Source: Kitasatospora cinereorecta | GTDB lineage: Bacteria; Actinomycetota; Actinomycetes; Streptomycetales; Streptomycetaceae | Direction: 5' to 3' | DNA length: 64,000 nucleotides | NCBI RefSeq assembly: GCF_024172095.1 | Contig: NZ_JAMZDX010000003.1 | Span: 434,001 to 498,000 of the forward strand | Shown: positions 1 to 8,548 of the stretch, in pieces | How the letters are laid out: every line of letters starts with the position of its first letter | Position numbering within the stretch: the stretch's first letter is position 1 | Notes under the pieces: model-generated | Databases searched by the model: none | Seen by the model: only the letters and a program-made list of their open reading frames with translations | What the model was told of the DNA's origin: nothing | Program-made: the position numbers and the translations under genes

Positions 1-813
1 GTCGGCCTGCTCGGGGTAGACCGGCGGGTCGGAGAGGTTGTTGGAGGGCAGGTACGAGAGCAGGCTCTTGACGTACTCGACGGCCTCCTTCTCGTCGGCG
101 GCCAGGTAGTGCGCGTTGCCGGACTTGGTGTTGTGGGTCCGGGCGCCGCCCAGCTCCTCCATGCCGACGTCCTCGCCGGTGACGGTCTTGATGACGTCCG
201 GGCCGGTGATGAACATGTGCGAGGTCTGGTCGGCCATCACGACGAAGTCGGTGACGGCGGGGGAGTAGACCGCGCCGCCGGCGCAGGGGCCCATGATCAG
301 CGAGATCTGCGGGATCACGCCGGAGGCGTGCACGTTGCGGCGGAAGATCTCGCCGTACAGGCCGAGCGAGACCACGCCCTCCTGGATCCGGGCGCCGCCG
401 GAGTCGTTGATGCCGATCATCGGGCAGCCGGTCTTCAGGGCAAAGTCCATCACCTTGACGATCTTCTCGCCGAAGACCTCGCCGAGCGAGCCGCCGAACA
501 CGGTGAAGTCCTGGGCGAACACGGCGACCTGCCGGCCGTCGACGGTGCCGTAGCCGGTGACCACGCCGTCGCCGTACGGGCGGTTCTTCTCCTGCCCGAA
601 GTTGGTCGAGCGGTGCCGGGCGAACTCGTCGAACTCGACGAACGAGTCCTCGTCCAGCAGCTCCGCGATCCGCTCACGCGCCGTCAGCTTGCCCTTGGCG
701 TGCTGCTTCTCGACCGCCGCGGCGGAGCCGGAGTGCACCGCCGCGTCCAGCCGTCGATGCAGCTCGGCGAGCTTGCCGGCGGTGGTGTGGGGGTCGTACG
801 GGGCCTCGGTCAT
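1..813 (-). CDS. accB: Acyl-CoA carboxylase beta (carboxyltransferase) subunit, partial
   Basis: Transfers carboxyl from biotin to acetyl- or propionyl-CoA, giving malonyl- or methylmalonyl-CoA. The reading frame is open to the left edge, so only the first 271 of roughly 530 residues are present. Family signatures seen are KLTARERI near residue 35, [11 protein letters not shown], the oxyanion-hole region [13 protein letters not shown] and a second glycine-rich stretch [13 protein letters not shown]. The start ATG at 813 follows an AGGAGAG ribosome site (821-827) 7 bases upstream. It is divergent from birA, whose product biotinylates the partner alpha subunit. The symbol follows Streptomyces usage; pccB is equally possible because the specificity residues are not assessed here. 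Confidence 0.93.
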   Translation of the reverse strand, partial: MTEAPYDPHTTAGKLAELHRRLDAAVHSGSAAAVEKQHAKGKLTARERIAELLDEDSFVEFDEFARHRSTNFGQEKNRPYGDGVVTGYGTVDGRQVAVFAQDFTVFGGSLGEVFGEKIVKVMDFALKTGCPMIGINDSGGARIQEGVVSLGLYGEIFRRNVHASGVIPQISLIMGPCAGGAVYSPAVTDFVVMADQTSHMFITGPDVIKTVTGEDVGMEELGGARTHNTKSGNAHYLAADEKEAVEYVKSLLSYLPSNNLSDPPVYPEQAD

Positions 814-1000
814 CCGGTGGCTCTCCTGGATCCTCGGGGCCGCGACCTGTCGCTGGACGGCTCCGGGCAGGGCGGCGCTGCGGTCTACCGTTGAGTAGCG
901 TAGCCATCGCGGGGCGTTTCCGGTTATGGCCATCGACACATCGAGTTAACGCGCGTTCTGCGGGACGATGGAGCGGCGTGCGGCCGGATAGCCTGACCAG

Positions 1001-1897
1001 GTGACCGACGCCGACCACCCCCGTCCCCGCCGCTCCGGACTCCGTGGCTTCGGCCACGCCGGTCCGTCCCCGTGGACCGATCTGGACCGACCCCCGCTGG
1101 ACGAGGCGGCGCTGCGCCGGGACCTGGTCCTGCCGGGCGCGCTGTGGACCGCGGTCGACGTGGTGGCCGAGACCGGCTCGACCAACTCCGACCTGGCCGC
1201 CCGGGCCCGCGACGGCGCGCCCGAGGGCGCGGTGCTGGTGGCCGAGTCGCAGAGCGCGGGCCGCGGCCGGCTCGACCGCCGCTGGAGCGCCCCGCCCCGC
1301 TCGGGCCTCTTCTTCTCCGTCCTGCTGCGCCCCGAGGGCGTGCCGGTCGAGCGGTACGGCTGGCTGCCGATCCTGGTCGGCACCGCCGCCGCGGCCACCC
1401 TCGGCCGGGTCGCCGAGATCGAGGTCGGCCTGAAGTGGCCGAACGACCTCCAGGTCACCGTGGACGGCGCGGAGCGCAAGCTCGGCGGCATCCTCACCGA
1501 GCTGAGCGGCGGCGCGGTGGTCGCCGGACTCGGCGTCAACGTCTCGCTGCGCGAGGCCGAGCTGCCGGTGCCGACCGCCGCCTCGCTCGCCCTGGCCGGG
1601 GCCGCGGTCACCGACCGGTCGACCCTGCTGCGGGCCGTGCTGCGGGAGTTCGCCGAGCTGTACGGCGAGTGGAAGGCGGCCGCCGGCGACCCGCACGCCA
1701 GCGGGCTGCTGCCCGCGTACACCGCCCGCTGCACCACGCTGGGCCGCCCGGTCCGGGTGCAGCTGCCGGGCGACCGGGAGCTGGTCGGCGAGGCGGTGGC
1801 GGTCGACGGGGACGGCCGGCTGGTGGTCCGCACCCCGGACGGCGTCCGGCACCCGGTCGCCGCCGGTGACGTGGTGCACGTCCGACCGCAGGGCTGA
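1001..1897 (+). CDS. birA: Biotin--[acetyl-CoA carboxylase] ligase
   Basis: Activates biotin as biotinyl-AMP and attaches it to the biotin carrier domain of acyl-CoA carboxylases in the cytoplasm. The 298-residue protein shows the biotin/ATP loop GRGRLDRRW (residues 87-95), STNSDL (60-65) and KWPNDL (145-150). A C-terminal SH3-like domain follows. There is no N-terminal helix-turn-helix, so this is a ligase and not a bifunctional repressor. The GTG start has no ribosome site, but a TAGCCT -10 box (989-994) ends 6 bases before it, suggesting a leaderless message (inference). It is divergent from the carboxylase gene it serves. Confidence 0.93.
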   Translation: MTDADHPRPRRSGLRGFGHAGPSPWTDLDRPPLDEAALRRDLVLPGALWTAVDVVAETGSTNSDLAARARDGAPEGAVLVAESQSAGRGRLDRRWSAPPRSGLFFSVLLRPEGVPVERYGWLPILVGTAAAATLGRVAEIEVGLKWPNDLQVTVDGAERKLGGILTELSGGAVVAGLGVNVSLREAELPVPTAASLALAGAAVTDRSTLLRAVLREFAELYGEWKAAAGDPHASGLLPAYTARCTTLGRPVRVQLPGDRELVGEAVAVDGDGRLVVRTPDGVRHPVAAGDVVHVRPQG

Positions 1898-2044
1898 TCC
1901 GACCGGATGCCCCGGATCGCGCGATTCCGTGCGAACATTCCACCTGGCAGGTGTGAGGCGCGCCACTGCTCCCTCCCGGGGGCTTGCGCGTCCGTGGACA
2001 GGCAGGACACGAGGCAAGTGCGGCGACCGCACGGGGACGGACCG

Positions 2045-3121
2045 GTGGCAGAGCAGGGCGGCAACGGCGACGACGGCAGGAACGGCGCGGGCGGCTCGAC
2101 GGGCGACCGCACCGTCGCGCTGGACCTGGAGCGGTTGATCCTCGACGCACCGCGCAGATACACGCCGTACCAGGCCGCCCGCGCCGCCGACGTCCCGATG
2201 GAGATGGCCACCCGCTTCTGGCGGGCGATGGGCTTCCCGGACATCGGCCAGTCCCGCGCCCTCACCGACAACGACGTGATCGCGCTGCGCCGGCTCGCCG
2301 GCCTGGTGGAGTCCGGGCTGCTCAGCGAGTCGATGGCGATCCAGGTGGCCCGTTCCACCGGCCAGACCACCGCCCGGCTGGCCGGCTGGCAGATGGACAC
2401 CTTCCTCGACAACCTCACCCAGTCCGTCGAGCCGGGCCTCACCCGCGCCGAGGTCGCCTACCCGCTGACCGAACTGCTGCTGCCCGAGCTGGAGCAGTTC
2501 CTGGTGTACGTCTGGCGCCGCCAGCTCGCCGCCGTCACCGGCCGGGTGGTGCAGGCCGCCGAGGACACCGAGATCACCAGCGGCAAGCTCGCCGTCGGCT
2601 TCGCCGACCTGGTCGGCTTCACCCGGCTGTCGCGCCGGCTGGAGGAGGAGGAGCTCGGCGAGCTGGTCGAGAGCTTCGAGAACTCCTGCTCCGACCTGAT
2701 CGCCGGCCAGGGGGGACGGGTCATCAAGACCCTCGGCGACGAGATCCTCTACGTCTCCGAGGACCCGGCGACCGCCGCCGAGATCGCCCTCGGCCTGGTC
2801 GAGACGCTGGCCAAGGACGACTCGATGCCCGCGCTGCGGGTCGGCATGGCGTTCGGCACCGTCACCTCGCGGATGGGCGACGTCTTCGGCACCACCGTCA
2901 ACCTGGCCAGCCGGCTCACCTCCATCGCGCCCAAGGACGCCGTCCTGGTCGACGGCGAGCTGGCCGCCGTCCTGGAGCAGAACGGCGTCGCCGTCTCCCC
3001 GGGCGAGCCGTCCGAGACCGACGCCAACCACCGCTTCCACCTCCAGCCGATGTGGCGCCGCCCGGTCCGCGGCCTCGGCCTGGTCGAGCCCTGGCTGCTC
3101 GGCCGCGCGCGGGCCGTCTGA
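2045..3121 (+). CDS. cya: Class III adenylate cyclase
   Basis: Makes cAMP from ATP. The N-terminal half (about 150 residues) is the conserved helical domain of actinomycete Cya proteins. The C-terminal half is a class III catalytic domain, with FADLVGFTRLS carrying the first metal-binding Asp (about D188) and KTLGDEILY the second (about D232). VFGTTVNLASRL follows. The length of 358 residues fits the Streptomyces family (near 380). GTG 2045 was chosen because a GGGGA ribosome site (2033-2037) precedes it. GTG 2018 and ATG 1907 are in-frame alternatives. In Streptomyces, cAMP acts through the Crp regulator in germination and antibiotic control. A CRP-like site occurs at 18417-18432. Confidence 0.9.
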   Translation: MAEQGGNGDDGRNGAGGSTGDRTVALDLERLILDAPRRYTPYQAARAADVPMEMATRFWRAMGFPDIGQSRALTDNDVIALRRLAGLVESGLLSESMAIQVARSTGQTTARLAGWQMDTFLDNLTQSVEPGLTRAEVAYPLTELLLPELEQFLVYVWRRQLAAVTGRVVQAAEDTEITSGKLAVGFADLVGFTRLSRRLEEEELGELVESFENSCSDLIAGQGGRVIKTLGDEILYVSEDPATAAEIALGLVETLAKDDSMPALRVGMAFGTVTSRMGDVFGTTVNLASRLTSIAPKDAVLVDGELAAVLEQNGVAVSPGEPSETDANHRFHLQPMWRRPVRGLGLVEPWLLGRARAV

Positions 3122-3221
3122 CCGCCACGGAAGAGCGGTGCGCGAGCCGTCCGGCCCGATCGCGGACAAATCGCCCTAATCTGGGTCCCGAGGACACTCG
3201 TACCCAGGGATGAGGCGATCG

Positions 3222-5042
3222 GTGAGCGAGGCGACCATGACCGAGGCGAGCCCGTCCGCGACCTCCACGCCCGACCTGCGGCTCCAGGCGGTGGTCGAAC
3301 TCGCCCAGGACATGGCCGGCGCCCTCACCCCGCTGGAGGCGGTCCGGGCCGCCGCCGTCCGCGCCACCTCCGCGCTGTCCGCCACCATGGCCGCCGTCTC
3401 GGTCTGGGACCGCGAGTCCGGACGGCTGCGGGTCCTGGTCAACCACGGCGACCTCGCCGCCGGCGAGGAGGAACTCCCCGAGGACGAGTCCTACCCCGTC
3501 GCCGACTTCCCCGAGATCGTCACCTACCTGGAAGAGCACTGGACCACCGGCCGGCTGCCCCGCGCCTGGGTCCAGACCGCCGAGGACGGCTCCCCGCCCG
3601 CCGGACTCTCCCACCCCGGCGCCGGCGCCTTCTGCCGCCAGCGCGCCGCCGGACTGCGCCGCCGCGGCCGCGAGTGCTGCCTGGTCGCCCCGATCGTGCT
3701 GCACGGCCAGGCCTGGGGCGAGCTGTACCTCGCCCGCGGCGCCGGCCTGCCGGTCTTCAGCGAGGACGACGCCCAGTACGCCACCCTGCTGGCCGCCCAG
3801 GTCTCCGCCGGCCTCGCCCAGACCGAACGCGTCGCCGACCTGCGCCGGCTCGCCTTCACCGACCCGCTCACCGGCCTCGCCAACCGCCGCGCGGTCGACG
3901 CCCGGCTGGACAGCGCCCTCGGCGCCCACAACCGGGACGGCACCGTGGTCTCCCTGGTGGTCTGCGACGTCAACGGCCTCAAGCGGGTCAACGACGAACT
4001 CGGCCACGAGATGGGTGACCGGCTGCTCGAACGCTTCGCCCACCAGCTCTCGCTCTCCGCCGCCAAACTGCCCGGCTCGCTCGCCGCCCGGCTCGGCGGC
4101 GACGAGTTCTGCCTGCTCGCCGAGGGCCAGCGGGCCGACGAAGTGGTCGCCGTCGCCGAGGAACTCTGCGCCCGCGCCCTCGAACTCACCGACGGCGAGG
4201 GCGTGGCCTGCGGCATCGCCTCCACCGGCGACTCGATCGGCCCGGTCACCACCGCCGACCGCCTGTTCCGCCTCGCCGACGCCGCCCAGTACCGGGCCAA
4301 GGCCGCCCGCGCCGCCCACCCCGTGGTGGCCGGCCGCAACCACGGACCCGGCTTCGCCCCCGACCCCACCGTGCTGCTCGCCGACGCCGCCGACCCGCAC
4401 CACCGCGCCGACGGCCGCCGCCCGGCCGGGCCCGGCGGCCGGGGCGGCACCGGCGACCGCCGCCGCTTCCGCGGCGCCGCCCACAGCGCGGACCCGGGCC
4501 AGCTGCTGGCCGCCGTCCTCACCGCCCTCGACCAGGGCGGCACCCAGCGCACCGCCCACCCCGCCGACACCCTCGCCCGGCTCGCCACCGTCGCCGAGAC
4601 CGCCGCCCGACTGCTCAACGCCGTCGCCTGGTGGATCTCCTACGTGCCGCCCGGCTCCCGGCTGATGCGCACCACCGAGCACGCCGTCTACCGGATGACC
4701 GGCGGCCCCGGCTCCAGCCGCGCCGTCACCCAGCGCGCCCAGATCGAGGCCCCCGACGCCGTCTTCGACCTCGGCCACTACCCGCTCACCCGGCGCGCCG
4801 TACACGGCGGGGCCTTCGCCCTGCGAGCCGGCGGCACCGCCAACGACGCCGCCGAGGAAGCCGTCATGGTGGTCAGCGGCTACAAGGCCATGGTCGCCGC
4901 CGGCGGCACCAACCCGGCGGGCGGCTGGCTCCTCGAACTCTTCGCCGACGACTCCACCCTCCCGCTCGGCCAGATCGCCCCCGCCCTCCGCGCCCTCGTC
5001 GCCGTCGCCCTCTCCGGCCCCTCCTCCCCACCCCCGGCCTGA
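3222..5042 (+). CDS. GAF-GGDEF diguanylate cyclase
   Basis: Predicted to make cyclic di-GMP from two GTP. The 606-residue soluble protein has an N-terminal GAF-like sensor (about 20-200), a GGDEF domain opening with DPLTGLANRR and carrying an intact GGDEF active site at residues 292-296, and a C-terminal region (about 420-600) that resembles a second GAF-like domain. The usual RxxD inhibitory site five residues before GGDEF is replaced by LPGS, so classical product inhibition is not expected. The GTG at 3222 follows a GAGG ribosome site by 6 bases; ATG 3210 and ATG 3237 are alternatives. A TAATCT -10-like box lies at 3177-3182. Streptomyces has several such cyclases controlling development; I do not assign a specific cdg name. 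Confidence 0.88.
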   Translation: MSEATMTEASPSATSTPDLRLQAVVELAQDMAGALTPLEAVRAAAVRATSALSATMAAVSVWDRESGRLRVLVNHGDLAAGEEELPEDESYPVADFPEIVTYLEEHWTTGRLPRAWVQTAEDGSPPAGLSHPGAGAFCRQRAAGLRRRGRECCLVAPIVLHGQAWGELYLARGAGLPVFSEDDAQYATLLAAQVSAGLAQTERVADLRRLAFTDPLTGLANRRAVDARLDSALGAHNRDGTVVSLVVCDVNGLKRVNDELGHEMGDRLLERFAHQLSLSAAKLPGSLAARLGGDEFCLLAEGQRADEVVAVAEELCARALELTDGEGVACGIASTGDSIGPVTTADRLFRLADAAQYRAKAARAAHPVVAGRNHGPGFAPDPTVLLADAADPHHRADGRRPAGPGGRGGTGDRRRFRGAAHSADPGQLLAAVLTALDQGGTQRTAHPADTLARLATVAETAARLLNAVAWWISYVPPGSRLMRTTEHAVYRMTGGPGSSRAVTQRAQIEAPDAVFDLGHYPLTRRAVHGGAFALRAGGTANDAAEEAVMVVSGYKAMVAAGGTNPAGGWLLELFADDSTLPLGQIAPALRALVAVALSGPSSPPPA

Positions 5043-5165
5043 CCCGTCGTCCGCGGTCGGCGGATTTTCGGCGTGCCACAGACGGGCAACAAGTCGGTAC
5101 GACGGTGTCGTTCGGGCGGGTGGCCGTGGGATGGTGTGGGGCCAGTCCGGAAATTGGAGGGGTGA

Positions 5166-5501
5166 ATGCGGACCAGACTCGCGGGGGCGCTGCTCTCGGT
5201 GGTGTTGGCGGTCGGCGGGGCGACGCTGGCCGGAGGGACGGCGCAGGCGGCGCCGCGGACGGCGGTGACGGCGGTTCAGCAGGCGCCGGCCGCAGCTCCC
5301 GCGGTGGCTCCGGCGGCCGCGCCGGCGGTGGCGCCGCAGGGCGACCACGCCAAGCAGTTGGCGGCGAAGGACAAGAAGAAGAAAAAGAAGAAGAGCGGCT
5401 TCTTCGGCAAGCTCATCGGCGGCGTGGTGGTCTTCGCGATCGTCGTGATCGTGCTCATTCTGGTGATCGTGCTGATCGTCCGTCGGAACCGGCGGAGCTG
5501 A
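5166..5501 (+). CDS. Small secreted or membrane-anchored Ala/Pro- and Lys-rich protein
   Basis: I do not recognise a family. The 111-residue product has an N-terminal signal peptide ending near AQA|AP (residues 26-30), then an Ala/Pro/Val-rich low-complexity stretch, then a run of seven lysines (codons 5373-5393). A C-terminal transmembrane helix of Val, Ile and Leu ends in RRNRRS. The layout suggests an exported protein anchored by its C-terminus with an Arg-rich cytoplasmic tail. A GGAGG ribosome site (5156-5160) precedes the ATG by 5 bases. Its last 47 bases overlap the end of fdhD on the other strand. Confidence 0.75.
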   Translation: MRTRLAGALLSVVLAVGGATLAGGTAQAAPRTAVTAVQQAPAAAPAVAPAAAPAVAPQGDHAKQLAAKDKKKKKKKSGFFGKLIGGVVVFAIVVIVLILVIVLIVRRNRRS

Positions 5502-6309
5502 CCCGGTCGGCGCGGGCGTAGACGTTGGCGCTGCGCCCGCGCAGGAACCCGACCAGGGTGAGCCCGAGTTCGTCGGCGAGATCCACCGCGAGCGAGGACG
5601 GCGCGGACACGGCGGCGAGCAGCGGTATCCCCGCCAGCGCCGCCTTCTGCGTCAGTTCGAACGAGGCCCGCCCGCTGACCATGAGCAGATGGCCGGTCAG
5701 CGGCAGCAGGCCCTCCCGGAGCGCCCAGCCGACCACCTTGTCGACCGCGTTGTGCCGGCCGACGTCCTCGCGGGCGCAGAGCAGCCGCCCGTCCGCGTCG
5801 AACAGTCCGGCGGCGTGCAGTCCGCCGGTGCTGTCGAAGGTGCGCTGGGCCTCGCGCAGGGTGTCCGGGAGGCCGTAGAGCACCTCGGGGGCGACGGTGA
5901 GGGCGTCGTCGGCGACCTTCCAGCGGCTGTGGGTGCGGACCGCCTCGACGGTGTCCCGGCCGCACAGGCCGCAGGCGCTGGTCATCAACAGGTTGCGGTG
6001 GGCGGAGAGCGGTGTCCCGCCGCCGCGCACCATCGCGTCGACCACGTTGTACGTGTTGGCGCCGTCCGCGTCGGTGCCCGCGCAGTAGCGCAGGGCGGCG
6101 AGCTGTCCGTGCTCGGCGACCAGGCCCTCGCCGACCAGGAAGCCGGCCACCAGGTCGAAGTCGTGGCCGGGGGTGCGCATGGTGACGGCGAGCGCCTCGC
6201 CGCCGACCCGGATCTCCAACGGCTCCTCGGCGGCCAGCGAGTCCGGCCGTGCGCCGCGCTCGTCGCCCCGCAGCCGTACCACCCGTCGCCGCACCGTCGA
6301 CCGTGCCAT
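5455..6309 (-). CDS. fdhD: Formate dehydrogenase accessory sulfurtransferase FdhD
   Basis: Delivers sulfur to the molybdenum cofactor of formate dehydrogenase, using a persulfide carried on a Cys pair. The 284-residue protein has the family's TPGHDFDLVAGFLVGEGL segment, the essential SACGLCG motif (C113, C116) and the C-terminal FLRGRSANVYA motif. Length matches the family. The ATG at 6309 has a GGAGGTG ribosome site 8 bases upstream. No formate dehydrogenase gene is visible nearby. It is divergent from hutH across 93 bases and convergent with, and overlapping, the small membrane protein gene. Confidence 0.93.
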   Translation of the reverse strand: MARSTVRRRVVRLRGDERGARPDSLAAEEPLEIRVGGEALAVTMRTPGHDFDLVAGFLVGEGLVAEHGQLAALRYCAGTDADGANTYNVVDAMVRGGGTPLSAHRNLLMTSACGLCGRDTVEAVRTHSRWKVADDALTVAPEVLYGLPDTLREAQRTFDSTGGLHAAGLFDADGRLLCAREDVGRHNAVDKVVGWALREGLLPLTGHLLMVSGRASFELTQKAALAGIPLLAAVSAPSSLAVDLADELGLTLVGFLRGRSANVYARADRVSSAGSDGRSARSPE

Positions 6310-6397
6310 GTCCGCACACCTCCAGGACCCACCATAGGGGGCGACGCCCACCCGGTGGACCAACGGTTGTCAGATGTCCATTCACCTGATTCGATTG

Positions 6398-6413
6398 TGC
6401 ATATGGATATGCA
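6398..6413. promoter_or_regulatory. Palindrome over the hutH start codon, with a motif shared with hutU
   Basis: TGCATAT-GG-ATATGCA is a 16-base inverted repeat spanning the hutH ATG (6403). It overlaps the string TGGATATGCACAGT (6404-6417), which matches TGGATATATTCAGT at the hutU promoter except for three central bases. This could be an operator, but part of the symmetry follows from coding for Met-Asp-Met-His. A possible -35 box, TTGTCA, lies at 6367-6372. Confidence 0.35.
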
Positions 6414-7962
6414 CAGTGTCGTCCAGGTCGGCAAGGCCGACGTCAGCGCCGAGGATGTCCTCGCCGTCGCCCGCGGCCTCGCCCGGGTGGAGATCGGTCC
6501 CGACGCCCAGGCCGAGATGGCCGCCGCCCGGGCCACCATCGACGCCCTGGCCGCCGAGCCCCGGCCGGTCTACGGCGTCTCCACCGGCTTCGGCGCCCTC
6601 GCGGTCCGCCACATCAGCCCCGAGCTGCGCGCCCAGCTGCAGCGCTCGCTGGTCCGCTCGCACGCGGCCGGCATGGGCCCGGTGGTCGAGCGCGAGGTGG
6701 TCCGCGCGCTGATGTTCCTGCGGATGAAGACCCTCGCCTCGGGCCGCACCGGCGTACGCCCGGTGGTCGCCGAGACGATGGCCGCGATCCTCAACGCCGG
6801 CATCACCCCGGCCGTGCGCGAGTTCGGCTCGCTGGGCTGCTCCGGCGACCTGGCGCCGCTGTCGCACTGCGCGCTGGTCCTGATGGGCGAGGGCACCGCC
6901 TTCGGCCCGGACGGCGCCGAGAAGGACGCCGCCGAGCTGCTCGCCGCCGCCGGCATCGAGCCGATCGAGCTGCTGGAGAAGGAGGGCCTGGCCCTCATCA
7001 ACGGCACCGACGGCATGCTCGGCATGCTGGTGATGGCGATCTCCGACCTGAGCCGCCTGTTCACCACCGCCGACATCACCGCCGCGATGAGCCTGGAGGC
7101 GCTGCTCGGCACCGACAAGGTGCTCGCCCCCGAGCTGCACGGCCCGATCCGCCCGCACCCGGGCCAGGCGCTGTCCGCCGCCAACATGCTGGCCGTGCTC
7201 AAGGGCTCCGGCCTCACCGGCCACCACCAGGACGACGCCCCGCGCGTCCAGGACGCCTACTCGATCCGCTGCGCCCCGCAGGTGGCCGGCGCCGGCCGGG
7301 ACACCCTGGCGCACGCCCGTACGGTCGCCGACCGCGAGCTGGCCGCCTCGGTCGACAACCCGGTGGTGCTGCCGGACGGCCGGGTGGAGTCCAACGGCAA
7401 CTTCCACGGCGCCCCGGTCGCGTACGTGCTGGACTTCCTCGCCATCGCCGCGGCCGACCTCGGCTCGATCTCCGAGCGCCGCACCGACCGGCTGCTCGAC
7501 AAGGCCCGCTCGCACGGCCTGCCGGCCTTCCTGGCCGACGACCCGGGCGTGGACTCCGGTCTGATGATCGCCCAGTACACCCAGGCCGCCCTGGTCAGCG
7601 AGAACAAGCGGCTCGCCGTCCCGGCCTCGGTGGACTCCATCCCCTCCTCGGCGATGCAGGAGGACCACGTCTCGATGGGCTGGTCCGCCGCCCGCAAGCT
7701 GCGCCAGGCGGTCGACAACCTGACCCGCATCCTGGCCGTCGAGCTGGTCGCCTCGTCCCGTGCGCTGGAGATCCGCGCCGAGGGCGGCAGCGGTCCGCTC
7801 GCCCCGGCCACCGTCGCGGCGATCGAGGCCGCCCGGGCGGCCGGCGTCGGCGGCCCGGGCCGCGACCGCTTCCTGTCGCCCGACCTGGAGGCCGCGGCCG
7901 CCCTGGTCGCCTCCGGCGAGCTGCTGGGTGCGGTCGAGCGGGTCACCGGCCCGCTGGCCTGA
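6403..7962 (+). CDS. hutH: Histidine ammonia-lyase
   Basis: First step of histidine use: removes ammonia from L-histidine to give urocanate. The 519-residue protein carries the segment GCSGDLAPLSH. Its Cys146-Ser147-Gly148 should cyclise to the catalytic MIO group, where many homologues have Ala-Ser-Gly. The Tyr-containing YGVSTGFG loop and the FHGAPVAYVLDF region are also present. The start MDMH matches Streptomyces HutH proteins. No ribosome site is evident and a palindrome covers the start codon. The other hut genes lie 3 kb downstream; between them are an RpiR regulator and small unrelated genes. Confidence 0.97.
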   Translation: MDMHSVVQVGKADVSAEDVLAVARGLARVEIGPDAQAEMAAARATIDALAAEPRPVYGVSTGFGALAVRHISPELRAQLQRSLVRSHAAGMGPVVEREVVRALMFLRMKTLASGRTGVRPVVAETMAAILNAGITPAVREFGSLGCSGDLAPLSHCALVLMGEGTAFGPDGAEKDAAELLAAAGIEPIELLEKEGLALINGTDGMLGMLVMAISDLSRLFTTADITAAMSLEALLGTDKVLAPELHGPIRPHPGQALSAANMLAVLKGSGLTGHHQDDAPRVQDAYSIRCAPQVAGAGRDTLAHARTVADRELAASVDNPVVLPDGRVESNGNFHGAPVAYVLDFLAIAAADLGSISERRTDRLLDKARSHGLPAFLADDPGVDSGLMIAQYTQAALVSENKRLAVPASVDSIPSSAMQEDHVSMGWSAARKLRQAVDNLTRILAVELVASSRALEIRAEGGSGPLAPATVAAIEAARAAGVGGPGRDRFLSPDLEAAAALVASGELLGAVERVTGPLA

Positions 7963-7984
7963 CCCGTCGCGGGGGCGGGTGGGC

Positions 7985-8347
7985 TCAGCCCCAGCCGCCC
8001 CCGCGCCGCTGCGGCAGCCGGTCGGCCAGCGCGCCGGCCACGTTGATGCCGACGATGCCGGCCCAGCAGACCACCAGGCCCGCGAGCTGGGCGGACTCGG
8101 CGGCGATGGCGGTCAGCGGGATGCCCATCACCAGCGAGAGGATCTGGACCGTGAACCGGCGGTTGCGGACCTTGTCCGCCGCGGGTGCCGGCGCCTGGGG
8201 CAGCGGGGCGTCCAGTCGGCTCTCCAGTCGGGCGATGAAGGAGTCGACCAGCTCGGCCTCGTACTCCTTGCCGAGGTCCTTGCGGGCCTGTAGCGCCGCG
8301 TTGAGGTCGTGCCGCAGGTCGTCCTTGCGAGTGTCCATGGCGACCAT
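7985..8347 (-). CDS. Small conserved membrane protein, two transmembrane helices
   Basis: No function is known to me. The 120-residue protein has a charged N-terminal half with a DLRHDLNAALQARKDLG segment that looks helical and could form a coiled coil. A Pro/Ala linker and two hydrophobic segments near the C-terminus follow (VQILSLVMGIPLTAIAA and LAGLVVCWAGIVGINVA). Similar short proteins are widespread in Streptomyces. ATG 8347 has a GGGAG ribosome site 5 bases upstream (8353-8357); ATG 8338 is the alternative. It is convergent with hutH, 22 bases away. Confidence 0.75.
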   Translation of the reverse strand: MVAMDTRKDDLRHDLNAALQARKDLGKEYEAELVDSFIARLESRLDAPLPQAPAPAADKVRNRRFTVQILSLVMGIPLTAIAAESAQLAGLVVCWAGIVGINVAGALADRLPQRRGGGWG

Positions 8348-8458
8348 CGTGGCTCCCGCCAACCACCCGCAACCACTGTCCCGGCGCGATTTCGGGGGCG
8401 GGTCAGGGACGAATCAGGGTCACCCCGGGGCCGCGCGGCCCGTCCCGCTGTACGAAAC

Positions 8459-8475
8459 GCCATTGCCCGCATGGC
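8459..8475. promoter_or_regulatory. Inverted repeat upstream of the RpiR-family regulator gene
   Basis: GCCAT-N7-ATGGC lies about 75 bases before the regulator's start codon. It could be a self-regulation site, but the arms are only 5 bases, so chance is possible. Confidence 0.25.
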
Positions 8476-8548
8476 AGGACTGCGCCACAGTCGTCCCAGC
8501 CGCCGCAGCCACCGGCGGCCGCCCAACCCGAGCGTGGAGGTACCGCTG

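Noticed and set aside
674-3169. Very long open frames antisense to birA and cya, and similar ones across the window (for example 9965-12658, 49948-54051)
   Set aside because: They are shadows produced by high GC third positions. They lack recognisable domains, run antisense to genes with clear families, and have no ribosome sites.
6309-6363. Longer fdhD start at 6363
   Set aside because: A GGAGGTG ribosome site supports ATG 6309, and the extra 18 residues overlap the hutH promoter.
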